Origin: Bacillus haikouensis
GTDB lineage: Bacteria > Bacillota > Bacilli > Bacillales > Bacillaceae_B
Assembly: GCF_013179555.1 (NCBI RefSeq)
Contig: NZ_JABMCR010000005.1
Location: forward strand, 1 to 46,373
Length of the DNA: 46,373 nt
Direction of reading: 5' to 3'
Each line of letters starts with the position of its first letter. Position 1 is the first letter of the stretch. Of this stretch, positions 1 through 7,983 are shown piece after piece. The position numbers and the translations under genes were made by a program. The notes below the pieces were generated by a model, which saw nothing but the letters and a program-made list of their open reading frames with translations, had not been told where the DNA came from and searched no databases.

Positions 1-1
1 A

Positions 2-1222
2 TTTTATATCGATTTGGAAGAAGCGATGACGGTACTTGGCAATGTGTTTTTCAAGAATGCCAAGAAGAGGACAGGTGCCCAGAAGATACAACTCAGGATA
101 TCGGAAGCGATGAAAAAGAGCAGGAGCTGGCAGCCTGTTCAGATGGCAATGGAAAGAGTTATTTCAGGGATGAAATTAATTGACAAACAGTTCCATGAGA
201 TCCTCGATACGATAAAATCCAGAAAGTTAAAACTAAAAGACAATGAAAAAGCTCTTGTAGAAGAATTTCACAGTTTCTTAGTTGAATGGGGAGAGCTATA
301 TCAGCAGTTCCGAACTGTGTTTCTCAAGGAGATGACGGATTATGTTCTGTGGCTTGACGGGGATACACGTTCCCTGCCAAATAGTCTCATTATTCAGGCT
401 CAGCCAGTAGCAGTGGCTCAAAACCTGAAAGAAGAGCTTTTCACAAAGAAGAAGAGTGTTGTACTTACTTCAGCCACGCTGACAGTCAGTGATTCATTCA
501 GTTATTTTCTGAACGAAATCGGTTTAGAGAAACATGAGATCAATCAGCTTCAGCTTTCTTCCCCTTTTGATTACGATCAGTCTGCTACTTTATTCATCCC
601 GAATGATGTACCGGAGATTCAGCACGTGTCGAATGAGGAGTATATTGAAGGAATAAGCTCTCATTTGATCGGTGTCGCTCAAGCGACAAAAGGGAGAATG
701 CTCATTTTATTCACTTCTTATGATATGTTGAGAAAAACATATGAATTGATGAAAGAGAGCGGACTGCTTGAAGATTATGTCCTGATGGCACAAGGTATCA
801 CGTCCGGCAGCAGAACGAGGTTGACAAAGAATTTCCAGAGATTTGATAAAGCCATCTTATTCGGTACCAGCAGTTTCTGGGAGGGCGTGGACATACCGGG
901 GGAAGACCTTTCGTGTCTGGCATTGGTCAGATTGCCATTCTCCCCTCCTGACGAACCCGTCACACAGGCAAAATCTGAAATACTTAAAGCACAGGGGAGA
1001 AATCCATTCTCCAGCCATTCCTTGCCGGAAGCTATAATAAGGTTTAAACAAGGGGTAGGAAGGTTAATCAGAAGAAGCAGTGACCGTGGCATTGTCATAG
1101 TGTATGACCGCCGGATCAAAACGACTCGTTATGGAAATGCATTCATTCAATCGATCCCGGCAATGAGAGTAAAAGAGGGAGACCTCTATGATTTGATTAC
1201 GTGGATAGAAGATTGGCTGTGA
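2..1222 (+). CDS. dinG: DinG-family ATP-dependent helicase/exonuclease, C-terminal part (partial)
   Basis: The frame is already open at base 2, so the N-terminus lies outside the window and only about 406 C-terminal residues are seen. They form the second helicase half of an XPD/DinG-type superfamily 2 enzyme. Visible motifs are SATL (motif III-like, 'VVLTSATLTV'), the 'FGTSSFWEGVDIPG' motif V block and the motif VI block 'RFKQGVGRLIRR' that contributes arginines to ATP hydrolysis. In Bacillus this protein carries an N-terminal DEDD exonuclease domain, which would be upstream. The following ypmA-tseB-aspB-asnS-dnaD-nth order is the B. subtilis dinG neighbourhood, which fixes the name. A second DinG-like helicase (ypvA) lies about 22 kb downstream. 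Confidence 0.93.
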   Translation, partial: FYIDLEEAMTVLGNVFFKNAKKRTGAQKIQLRISEAMKKSRSWQPVQMAMERVISGMKLIDKQFHEILDTIKSRKLKLKDNEKALVEEFHSFLVEWGELYQQFRTVFLKEMTDYVLWLDGDTRSLPNSLIIQAQPVAVAQNLKEELFTKKKSVVLTSATLTVSDSFSYFLNEIGLEKHEINQLQLSSPFDYDQSATLFIPNDVPEIQHVSNEEYIEGISSHLIGVAQATKGRMLILFTSYDMLRKTYELMKESGLLEDYVLMAQGITSGSRTRLTKNFQRFDKAILFGTSSFWEGVDIPGEDLSCLALVRLPFSPPDEPVTQAKSEILKAQGRNPFSSHSLPEAIIRFKQGVGRLIRRSSDRGIVIVYDRRIKTTRYGNAFIQSIPAMRVKEGDLYDLITWIEDWL

Positions 1223-1241
1223 AATACCTCCGAAGGCGAAC

Positions 1242-1288
1242 CTGGTGTCATGCGATTAATTGCAGGGCATCAGCCTCGTCTTTTTTTG
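1242..1288 (+). terminator. Putative terminator of dinG
   Basis: Twelve-base arms (1242-1253 and 1262-1273) pair with two G-U pairs and one mismatch around an 8-base loop. A run of seven T follows after a short pyrimidine spacer. The spacer makes it weaker than a classic terminator. Confidence 0.45.
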
Positions 1289-1387
1289 ATCGATTCGAAG
1301 CCTGCCTGACCAGTCAACTTCTATACTGTTTAAATTTAATACTTTAACACAAGCTAAGGAGTAGATGAATTCTGGGGGCATGGAAAT

Positions 1388-2269
1388 ATGAGAGTCGTAA
1401 TCTGCACGTTTCTATTGTTTAGTATGATTGGACAGGTCAGTGTTGGAGTCAAGATCCCTGAGGTTGACCTTAATTTATCACAAAGCGAATATGCCATCAG
1501 CTTTTTGCCTTTGAAGAAAGGTGAGGTTGCAGTGCTGCATTTGCCTACCGGCGAGGAATATCTGATTAACACTGGACCGCTTTCACAACTTGAAGAACTG
1601 ATTTATTATGTGAATCAATTGAAAATCAAAGAAATCGAAGGGATAATCCTGACGGAGGAATCAGAAATACATAAAGATACCATTCTTAAGCTCAAGAAGA
1701 AATATTCAATTAAACAAATTATAGCGGGAGCTTCTTTTTCAGGTGAACTTGGAGGGGCATTGAGCGGGACAGAGAGTCTGACAGAAGGAGAAACTTATCC
1801 TCTGTCCAAGGAACTTTCACTGGAAGTGGTCCATGAAGGGAATGAAAAGCAGGAGGGGCTGGACTTCTCTCTTACTTTTTTTCAACATCGTTTCTTATGG
1901 CTGAGTTCTCAATCCAGGCACGCTGAAGATGTTTTCATGTCAAAGCCATTGAAAAATGTAAATATTGTAAAAATCCCGCTTCATTCAAAGACGGAGTGCA
2001 TATCAGACCCGTTAATCAAACATATTGATCCGCAGACTGCGCTGCTATACCGTTCGAAAGAGAAGTTATTAAATGGCGACTTGCTGGAAGCGATAAATGA
2101 AGCGTGGATTGACCTTTACTTAACAGGGCAGCACGGGTTAATTTCGATAAAATTCAACAGAAGTAATTATGAAGTGATCACCTTTGATCAATACGATGCT
2201 GCCTTTCATGCACAAGAAGGTCAGGATGATCCTGCCGTAAGCTTTAAGATTGTAAAAGGAAAAGAATGA
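1388..2269 (+). CDS. Secreted or membrane-anchored protein with a degenerate metallo-beta-lactamase-like (ComEC C-terminal-like) fold
   Basis: This 293-residue product opens with a hydrophobic stretch (residues 3-20) that resembles a signal peptide or single anchor. The next part follows the pattern of the ComEC-type metallo-beta-lactamase domain: a strand ending in 'YLINTG' (residues 58-63, usually 'LIDTG'), a helix 'QLEELIYYVNQLKI', then 'GIILTEESEIHKD' where active members have LTHxHxDH. The metal-binding histidines are therefore missing, so catalysis is unlikely. The family assignment rests on this pattern alone and is an inference. It sits between dinG and ypmA with a GGGGG-type ribosome binding site just upstream. 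I see no operon partner and no known function. Confidence 0.6.
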   Translation: MRVVICTFLLFSMIGQVSVGVKIPEVDLNLSQSEYAISFLPLKKGEVAVLHLPTGEEYLINTGPLSQLEELIYYVNQLKIKEIEGIILTEESEIHKDTILKLKKKYSIKQIIAGASFSGELGGALSGTESLTEGETYPLSKELSLEVVHEGNEKQEGLDFSLTFFQHRFLWLSSQSRHAEDVFMSKPLKNVNIVKIPLHSKTECISDPLIKHIDPQTALLYRSKEKLLNGDLLEAINEAWIDLYLTGQHGLISIKFNRSNYEVITFDQYDAAFHAQEGQDDPAVSFKIVKGKE

Positions 2270-2311
2270 AAAAGATTTTTAGTTTCTGTCTACCAAATCC
2301 GAGGCTAATGT

Positions 2312-2320
2312 TGTTATAAT
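2312..2320 (+). promoter_or_regulatory. Extended -10 promoter for ypmA-tseB-aspB
   Basis: TGTTATAAT is an extended -10 element (TGnTATAAT). No good -35 is seen 17 bases upstream. A start near 2327 would give a leader of about 87 bases before the ypmA TTG codon. Confidence 0.42.
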
Positions 2321-2340
2321 GTGTGTAGTGTTTATTGAAA

Positions 2341-2373
2341 TGGGTGAAAGCAGACCGGTTTGATGCTCACCCA
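2341..2373 (+). other. Leader hairpin upstream of ypmA
   Basis: TGGGTG (2341-2346) pairs with CACCCA (2368-2373), and an inner AGCA/TGCT helix continues the stem with a two-base bulge. No U-run follows, so it is not a terminator. It would lie in the 5' leader of the ypmA mRNA if the 2312 promoter is used. Confidence 0.4.
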
Positions 2374-2413
2374 TTCAACATAGAGATGGTCAGAAGGTGA
2401 AGGGGGAAGTGCA

Positions 2414-2584
2414 TTGGAGAGCAAAATCGAAATTCTTTCCACAGTTCGAGTTTCTTATACAGATGATTTATATAAAATAGTGGATGCTTTGAATAGAACA
2501 TTAAAAAAAGATGATTACATGTTTGGTTTAGCCTTGGATCCTGAGGATCAAAGTCAGGCTATACTGACCATTTATCGTACATAA
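2414..2584 (+). CDS. ypmA: YpmA family small protein
   Basis: This 56-codon gene starts at TTG, behind a purine-rich AGGTGAAGGGGGAAG-type ribosome binding site. The product begins ESKIEILSTVRVSY, contains 'IVDALNRTLKKDDYMFGLAL' and ends 'AILTIYRT', which is the YpmA pattern I recall from Bacillus. It has no membrane segment. Function is unknown. The TTG start and the small size make it easy to miss. It stands 12 bases upstream of tseB and is almost certainly cotranscribed with it, the same arrangement as in B. subtilis. Confidence 0.85.
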   Translation: MESKIEILSTVRVSYTDDLYKIVDALNRTLKKDDYMFGLALDPEDQSQAILTIYRT

Positions 2585-2596
2585 AGAGGAATATTT

Positions 2597-3073
2597 ATGA
2601 AAAAGTGGATAAGTATTATTATGGCGGCTGCCGTCATCGTGATCTGTACGGCTTCAGTCCTTCTGTATCAAACCGCAAGAGCTCCTGTAGAGGAAGAATT
2701 TGAACAGGCTTCCAAACGTGTATTGGAAGAGACGCCCATAAAAGAAATAGAGAAAGCAAGCAATTACCATGGAGCCAAAGCTTATACAGTGGTTATCGGC
2801 AAGGACAGAAACAAAGAAAAAATGGTTGCTTTCGTCCCTGAAAAAAAAGGGGAAATAATCGTCAAAAAATGGGCGGATGGCATTTCAAAAGAACAGGCAA
2901 TTAATAAACTAAATGATGAAAAGAACCCGGAAGAAATATTATCAGTGAGAATTGGCCATGAATCAGTTGGCCCGGTATGGGAAATTACGTACTTGGACAG
3001 TCAGAAAAATCTCAATTATTTTTATATGCTATTCTCCAATGGGGAATGGTGGAAGAAAATTGAAAACCTATAA
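2597..3073 (+). CDS. tseB: Cell wall elongation regulator TseB (YpmB)
   Basis: The 158-residue protein has one N-terminal transmembrane helix (about residues 5-25) followed by an extracytoplasmic PepSY/DUF5590-like region with 'AYTVVIGKDRNKEKMVAFVPEKKG' split by strands and a C-terminal 'PVWEITYLD...NYFYMLFSNGEWWKKIENL' block. In B. subtilis YpmB was renamed TseB, a membrane protein that associates with the elongasome transpeptidase PBP2A and modulates peptidoglycan synthesis during elongation; that role is taken from the family. It lies between ypmA and aspB, with 20 bases to the aspB start. Confidence 0.86.
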   Translation: MKKWISIIMAAAVIVICTASVLLYQTARAPVEEEFEQASKRVLEETPIKEIEKASNYHGAKAYTVVIGKDRNKEKMVAFVPEKKGEIIVKKWADGISKEQAINKLNDEKNPEEILSVRIGHESVGPVWEITYLDSQKNLNYFYMLFSNGEWWKKIENL

Positions 3074-3093
3074 CTATTAGGAGGAACCCATCG

Positions 3094-4284
3094 ATGAATC
3101 TATCTTTAGCCAACAGAGTGAGTGCATTAACACCTTCTACAACCTTGGCGATCACTGCGAAAGCAAAGGAAATGAAAGCACAGGGGATTGACGTAATCGG
3201 GCTGGGAGCTGGTGAACCAGATTTCAACACACCGCAGCACATCATCCAGGCAGCATACGAGTCACTAATAGAAGGGCACACTAAATATACTCCTTCTGGA
3301 GGTACTGCTCAACTGAAAGAAGCTGTGATCAATAAATTCAAGCAAGACCAAAATCTGACCTACAAACCTTCAGAAATTATCGTAACGAGCGGAGCGAAAC
3401 ATGCCTTATACACCTTATTTCAAGTGTTGCTGAATGAAGGGGATGAAGTGATCATCCCAACACCATATTGGGTAAGTTACCCGGAACAAGTTAAGCTCGC
3501 AGGCGGAAATCCTGTTATCGTAGAAGGCAGACAAGAGAATTCGTACAAAATTACACCTGAACAATTAACTGACTCCATTACGGAAAAAACAAAAGCTGTC
3601 ATCATCAACTCTCCCAGCAATCCAACGGGTATGGTCTATTCCTCTGAGGAATTGAAAGCAATCGGTCAAGTGTGTTTGGAGAAGAATATTCTGATCGTTT
3701 CAGATGAAATCTATGAAAAGCTCATATATGATGGGAATAGTCACACTTCCATTGCAGAAATTTCGGAAGATTTAAAGGAACAGACGATCATTATCAATGG
3801 TGTTTCGAAGTCGCACTCCATGACGGGATGGAGAATTGGTTATGCTGCAGGGAATGAAACGATCATTAAAGCTATGACAAACCTTGCCAGCCATTCAACC
3901 TCCAACCCTACAACTACATCTCAATACGGTGCGGTGGCAGCGTACATGGGCGATCAGCAGCCTGTGGAAGTAATGAGAAAGTCATTTGAAGAACGTCTGA
4001 ATATTGTATTTGAAAAACTGAACAATATCCCTGGATTTGACTGCTTAAAGCCTCAAGGCGCATTTTATTTGTTCCCCAATGTAAAAGAGGCTGCCCGTTT
4101 GACCGGATATGACAATGTAGACATTTTCGTTCAAGCCCTTTTAGAAGATGCGAATGTAGCAGTTATTCCAGGATCGGGATTCGGTTCGGAAGATAACATC
4201 CGCTTATCTTACGCTACGAGCCTTGAGCAAATTGAAAAGGCAATCGAAAGAATACATGAGTTTGTCTTAAGCAAAAGTAAATAA
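3094..4284 (+). CDS. aspB: Pyridoxal-phosphate aspartate aminotransferase
   Basis: This is a full-length 396-residue class I aminotransferase. Signature residues are visible: the substrate-binding 'GLGAGEPDF' (37-45), 'NSPSNPTG' with Asn176, Asp204 in 'SDEIY' contacting the pyridine nitrogen, the Schiff-base lysine Lys239 in 'NGVSKSHSMTGWRIGY', and Arg247. The enzyme interconverts aspartate plus 2-oxoglutarate and oxaloacetate plus glutamate. It has a clean AGGAGG site (3079-3085). AspB stands directly before asnS, as in B. subtilis, so aspartate supply and asparaginyl-tRNA charging are neighbours, although asnS has its own promoter. Confidence 0.93.
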   Translation: MNLSLANRVSALTPSTTLAITAKAKEMKAQGIDVIGLGAGEPDFNTPQHIIQAAYESLIEGHTKYTPSGGTAQLKEAVINKFKQDQNLTYKPSEIIVTSGAKHALYTLFQVLLNEGDEVIIPTPYWVSYPEQVKLAGGNPVIVEGRQENSYKITPEQLTDSITEKTKAVIINSPSNPTGMVYSSEELKAIGQVCLEKNILIVSDEIYEKLIYDGNSHTSIAEISEDLKEQTIIINGVSKSHSMTGWRIGYAAGNETIIKAMTNLASHSTSNPTTTSQYGAVAAYMGDQQPVEVMRKSFEERLNIVFEKLNNIPGFDCLKPQGAFYLFPNVKEAARLTGYDNVDIFVQALLEDANVAVIPGSGFGSEDNIRLSYATSLEQIEKAIERIHEFVLSKSK

Positions 4285-4297
4285 GTGAAGGACGGGC

Positions 4298-4328
4298 AGA
4301 TCGGCAGACCACGGTCTGCTCTTTTCCT
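4298..4328 (+). terminator. Weak terminator-like hairpin after aspB
   Basis: GCAGAC (4304-4309) pairs with GTCTGC (4314-4319) over a CACG loop, followed by TCTTTTCC. The U-tract is short and interrupted, so partial read-through into asnS is likely. Confidence 0.4.
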
Positions 4329-4356
4329 TGAGCATATAGCTGTTTTATGCTATCTA

Positions 4357-4385
4357 TTGCGACAAGGTGGCTCGAAATGTATAAT
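4357..4385 (+). promoter_or_regulatory. Sigma-A promoter of asnS
   Basis: TTGCGA (4357-4362) and TATAAT (4380-4385) are separated by exactly 17 bases. The transcript would start near 4392, leaving a leader of about 43 bases. This is too short for a T-box. Confidence 0.75.
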
Positions 4386-4434
4386 ATAATACGATACATA
4401 CAGCGTCTTAGTTTTTTTTGGAGGGAATAAAAAC

Positions 4435-5727
4435 GTGAAAACAACAATTTCTCAAGTAAATAAGTTTGTTGGTGAAGAGGTTACGATCGGTGCCTGGCTT
4501 GCCAATAAGCGTTCAAGTGGTAAAATTGCGTTTCTACAGCTTCGGGATGGAACAGGATTCATTCAGGGAGTAGTAGTCAAGAGTGAGGTAGAAGAAGAAA
4601 TCTTTCAAAAAGCAAAATCGCTTGCACAGGAAACTTCCTTATATGTGACAGGTATTGTTTCTGAAGATTCACGCTCACCGTTTGGCTATGAATTACAAGT
4701 GAAGTCAATGGAAGTCATCCACGAAGCGGTTGATTATCCAATTACCCCCAAGGAACATGGTACAGAATTTCTTATGGATCACCGTCACTTATGGCTGCGT
4801 TCCCGTAAACAGCATGCTGTGATGAAGGTCCGAAATGAAATCATCCGTGCCACGTATGCATTCTTTAATCAGGAAGGGTTCGTCAAAGTTGACCCGCCTA
4901 TTCTAACAGGCAGTGCTCCTGAAGGAACGACGGAATTATTTGCAACAAAATATTTTGAAGAGGATGCTTATCTTTCTCAAAGTGGACAATTATATATGGA
5001 AGCTGCAGCGATGGCACTTGGTAAAGTCTTTTCTTTTGGACCGACGTTCAGAGCAGAAAAATCCAAAACACGCCGTCATCTGATTGAGTTTTGGATGATT
5101 GAACCTGAAATGGCTTTCTATGACTTCAAGGACAGCCTGGAAGTCCAGGAACAATATGTATCGTTTATCGTTCAATCAGTCCTGGAAAACTGTAAGCTTG
5201 AATTAGAACGGTTAGGAAGGGATACTTCCAAATTGGAACAGATTAAAGCTCCATTCCCAAGAATTACGTATGATGATGCTGTCAAGCTTCTTCATGAAAA
5301 AGGATTCAACGATATAAATTGGGGAGATGATTTCGGGGCACCTCACGAAACAGCAATCGCTGAAACATATGACAAGCCTGTCTTCATCACCCATTATCCG
5401 ACCTCTTTAAAGCCTTTCTACATGCAGCCAGATCCGGATCGTGAAGATGTAGTGCTGTGTGCCGACCTTATAGCTCCAGAAGGATACGGAGAAATCATCG
5501 GCGGCTCTGAACGTATTCATGATGCAGAACTTATGAAAAAGCGTATCGAAGAGCATGAATTGGCATCGGATGCGTATAAGTGGTATTTGGAACTAAGAGA
5601 ATATGGTTCAGTCCCACATTCAGGATTCGGACTTGGACTTGAAAGAACAGTAGCATGGATCAGTGGAGTTGAACATGTACGGGAAACAATTCCATTCCCT
5701 CGTCTATTAAACCGTCTATATCCATAA
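4435..5727 (+). CDS. asnS: Asparaginyl-tRNA synthetase
   Basis: The 430-residue enzyme charges tRNA(Asn). An N-terminal OB-fold anticodon-binding domain (about 1-100, with '[22 protein letters not shown]' in pieces) precedes a class II catalytic core. Motif 2 is seen in '[20 protein letters not shown]' (about 201-220), and motif 3 in '[15 protein letters not shown]' near the C-terminus. AsnS and AspS are hard to separate by eye; length, the absence of the bacterial AspS insertion domain and the B. subtilis gene order support AsnS. The start is GTG, with GGAGGG nine bases upstream after a T-run. Confidence 0.94.
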   Translation: MKTTISQVNKFVGEEVTIGAWLANKRSSGKIAFLQLRDGTGFIQGVVVKSEVEEEIFQKAKSLAQETSLYVTGIVSEDSRSPFGYELQVKSMEVIHEAVDYPITPKEHGTEFLMDHRHLWLRSRKQHAVMKVRNEIIRATYAFFNQEGFVKVDPPILTGSAPEGTTELFATKYFEEDAYLSQSGQLYMEAAAMALGKVFSFGPTFRAEKSKTRRHLIEFWMIEPEMAFYDFKDSLEVQEQYVSFIVQSVLENCKLELERLGRDTSKLEQIKAPFPRITYDDAVKLLHEKGFNDINWGDDFGAPHETAIAETYDKPVFITHYPTSLKPFYMQPDPDREDVVLCADLIAPEGYGEIIGGSERIHDAELMKKRIEEHELASDAYKWYLELREYGSVPHSGFGLGLERTVAWISGVEHVRETIPFPRLLNRLYP

Positions 5728-5738
5728 GTTTTTTTCAG

Positions 5739-5783
5739 GCCGGCTTTACTGCAGAAATGCAGCATAAAGTCGGCATTTTTTTA
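5739..5783 (+). terminator. Terminator of asnS
   Basis: GCCGGCTTTA...CTGCA pairs with TGCAG...TAAAGTCGGC, a long stem with an internal bulge and short loop, followed by T7. This is a textbook intrinsic terminator. Confidence 0.88.
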
Positions 5784-5889
5784 TGGAACATTTTATTGGT
5801 TCTGAATTGTTGCATGGAAAAATCAACACCTTATTCAATGTTCTATAAGTAATAAAAAGTGTTAAAAAATTCTTCTGGACACATCCATA

Positions 5890-5917
5890 TCGACATAGAT
5901 GATAAGCATGATATACT
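5890..5917 (+). promoter_or_regulatory. Promoter of dnaD
   Basis: TCGACA (5890-5895) and an extended -10, TGATATACT (TATACT at 5912-5917), are 16 bases apart. They lie immediately before the dnaD ribosome binding site, so the leader is very short. Confidence 0.5.
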
Positions 5918-5937
5918 TAAAGAGAGGTGTGCCGAAT

Positions 5938-6645
5938 ATGGATTATAAACAATTGATGGTGTCCTGGATTGAAGAAGGGACCCTTAACATTCCGCAATTA
6001 TTATTAACGAATTATCATACGCTGGGACTTAATGAATCTGAATTTGTCCTGCTGCTGCATATTTACGGACAGATAGAAAAAGGGAATTATTTTCCCACAC
6101 CTGAAGAACTTTCGGAACATATGAGTATTTCTTCGGAATATTGTTCTTCCACCTTAAGGAAGTTGATGCAGCATCAATTCTTGGCGATTGAAGAAGGTTC
6201 GTCGCCAGAAGGGATATTATTTGAGAGATATTCACTTGCCCCATTATGGGAAAAGCTTGCCGATTTTGTTATTCAAGCGTCCAAGATGAAGAAAATGCAG
6301 AAATCAATGGAAGAAGAAGCCGACATCTATTCGATATTCGAACAGGAATTCGGCCGTCCCTTATCACCTCTCGAGTGTGAGACGCTGGCTATGTGGCTTG
6401 ATCAGGATGAGCATAATTCCACCATCATCAAAGCTGCTTTGCGTGAAGCGGTTATTTCAGGAAAATTGAATTTCAGGTACATTGACCGCATTCTATTTGA
6501 ATGGAAGAAAAATGGCGTAAAAACGATTGAGGATGCACGCAATCAAAGTCAAAAGTTCAGACCGCATCAAAAACCAACTGCCCGCCATGATGATGATATG
6601 CCAAAGAGAAAATCGGTTCCTTTCTATAATTGGCTGGAGCAATAA
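5938..6645 (+). CDS. dnaD: DNA replication initiation protein DnaD
   Basis: The protein of 235 residues starts at the ATG of MDYKQLMVSW, preceded by AGAGAGGTG; upstream in-frame codons lack a binding site. An N-terminal winged-helix DDBH1 domain (about 1-95) is followed by a DDBH2 domain (about 125-195) that ends in the conserved YxxxIxxxW DNA-binding motif, here 'YIDRILFEW'. The tail is polar and basic. In Firmicutes DnaD acts with DnaB and DnaI to remodel oriC or PriA-bound DNA and to load the replicative helicase. The dnaD-nth-ypoC order is conserved in Bacillus. Confidence 0.93.
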   Translation: MDYKQLMVSWIEEGTLNIPQLLLTNYHTLGLNESEFVLLLHIYGQIEKGNYFPTPEELSEHMSISSEYCSSTLRKLMQHQFLAIEEGSSPEGILFERYSLAPLWEKLADFVIQASKMKKMQKSMEEEADIYSIFEQEFGRPLSPLECETLAMWLDQDEHNSTIIKAALREAVISGKLNFRYIDRILFEWKKNGVKTIEDARNQSQKFRPHQKPTARHDDDMPKRKSVPFYNWLEQ

Positions 6646-6654
6646 CAAAAAGGC

Positions 6655-6687
6655 AAAGGGACTGACCCGAACAGGGGCAGTCCCTTT
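6655..6687 (+). terminator. Hairpin between dnaD and nth
   Basis: AAAGGGACTG (6655-6664) pairs perfectly with CAGTCCCTTT (6678-6687) across a 13-base loop. Only three T, within the stem, are available, so termination into nth is probably partial. Confidence 0.5.
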
Positions 6688-6738
6688 GATAGTGTATGCA
6701 GCAAACGAATTTGAATCAGAGTGAGGAGAAGATAAAGA

Positions 6739-7395
6739 GTGTTGAATAATAAATCTGTCCAAATCTGCCTGGAAGAAATGAGAAAAATGTTTCCTGATGC
6801 GCACTGTGAATTGCGCCATGATAATCCATTTGAGCTGGTGATCGCAGTTTTGCTTTCTGCTCAGTGCACAGATGCCTTAGTGAATAAAGTAACGAAGAAC
6901 TTATTCGAAAAATATAAATCCCCACAGGATTATTTAAATGTCTCTTTGGAAGAACTCCAGCAGGATATCCGTTCCATCGGCCTATTTCGAAACAAAGCAA
7001 AGAACATCCAGAAGTTGTGCAAGATTCTTTTAGATGAACATCAGGGAGAAGTACCTGTAGAACATTCAGAGCTAGTTAAACTTCCGGGGGTAGGAAGGAA
7101 GACGGCAAATGTAGTGGTGTCGGTAGCATTCGGTGAACCAGCACTTGCAGTGGATACCCATGTTGAGAGAGTAAGTAAACGCCTGGGAATCTGCAGGTGG
7201 AAAGATAGCGTCCTTGAAGTTGAAAACACATTAATGAGAAAGATTCCCAGGGAAGAATGGTCTGAAACTCACCATCGCTTGATTTTCTTTGGTAGATACC
7301 ACTGTAAAGCCCAGTCCCCGCAATGTGATATTTGTCCGCTGCTGGATTTATGCCGTGAAGGCCAGAAAAGAATGAAGAAGAAGGAAAAGATATGA
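6739..7395 (+). CDS. nth: Endonuclease III, DNA glycosylase/AP lyase
   Basis: The 218-residue enzyme removes oxidised pyrimidines and cuts abasic sites in base excision repair. The helix-hairpin-helix 'LPGVGRKTANVV' carries catalytic Lys121, and Asp139 lies in 'AVDTHVERVSKRLG'. The C-terminal [4Fe-4S] ligands Cys189, Cys196, Cys199 and Cys205 fit the C-x6-C-x2-C-x5-C pattern. Translation starts at GTG (6739) or the next codon TTG, with GAGGAG eight bases upstream. The stop codon overlaps the ypoC start (ATGA), which indicates translational coupling. Confidence 0.95.
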   Translation: MLNNKSVQICLEEMRKMFPDAHCELRHDNPFELVIAVLLSAQCTDALVNKVTKNLFEKYKSPQDYLNVSLEELQQDIRSIGLFRNKAKNIQKLCKILLDEHQGEVPVEHSELVKLPGVGRKTANVVVSVAFGEPALAVDTHVERVSKRLGICRWKDSVLEVENTLMRKIPREEWSETHHRLIFFGRYHCKAQSPQCDICPLLDLCREGQKRMKKKEKI

Positions 7396-7913
7396 CGGCC
7401 GTACTTCTGAAAGTTCCGGAGCAACTGTTTGATCCTTACTTCTTTGGGGACAATGAAGTTTATGTCTGTCCTGAACGATATATGGAGGAAGAGCATTTCT
7501 TTGCGTATGAAGTTCTGTATTACAATGGGATAAAGAAGAAGTACTTACCCTGGCTATATCGAGACAAAGTGGTTAAAGATGTTATAGACAGCTGGAATAA
7601 AGAACAAGGAACCATCAAGGAAAAATATAAATCCCGAGATAAATCGGTACAGAACCATATGAAAAAAGGAATTGCTTTATTCTATATGCTGTTGTTCTGG
7701 AGTAATTCAGTACCGGTCTCACTAAGAGAGTGGCATCTTGATTGCAAGGATCTATCGCTGAAACCGGTGAATGTTGAAGAGAGAGTAACTTTTATCAGGC
7801 AAAACACAAAACTTTATCATTCTTATGTACAGCTGACAGAATTATTCCAGGAGCAGTATAAGCAGGTGGCGAAGGATCGGGCAATCATTAACTTAAAAAA
7901 GAACATAGAATAA
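7392..7913 (+). CDS. ypoC: YpoC family protein
   Basis: A 173-residue protein of unknown function with aromatic and charged motifs such as 'CPERYMEEEHFFAYEVLYYNG' in part and 'HMKKGIALFYMLLFWSN'. It lacks a signal peptide and looks helical and cytosolic. It starts inside the nth stop codon (ATGA), so its translation is probably coupled to nth. Identification as YpoC rests on its place between nth and ponA, conserved in Bacillus, and on its length. Its stop codon lies inside the left arm of the following terminator. Confidence 0.8.
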   Translation: MTAVLLKVPEQLFDPYFFGDNEVYVCPERYMEEEHFFAYEVLYYNGIKKKYLPWLYRDKVVKDVIDSWNKEQGTIKEKYKSRDKSVQNHMKKGIALFYMLLFWSNSVPVSLREWHLDCKDLSLKPVNVEERVTFIRQNTKLYHSYVQLTELFQEQYKQVAKDRAIINLKKNIE

Positions 7914-7954
7914 GGCAGCCGGGATTATCCCGAGCTGCCTTATTCTATGTTCTT
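7899..7954. terminator. Bidirectional terminator between ypoC and ponA
   Basis: Perfect 21-base arms (7899-7919 and 7934-7954) flank a 14-base loop that can itself form a small CGGG/CCCG helix. The left arm contains the last codons and the stop of ypoC. A-rich and T-rich outer arms serve both strands, as expected between convergent genes. Confidence 0.78.
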
Positions 7955-7983
7955 ATTGATTAAATAATCCATACGGAGAGGAA

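Noticed and set aside
4285-4434. T-box or other tRNA-sensing leader for asnS
   Set aside because: The asnS promoter leaves only about 43 bases of leader, and no specifier or T-box sequence is seen.
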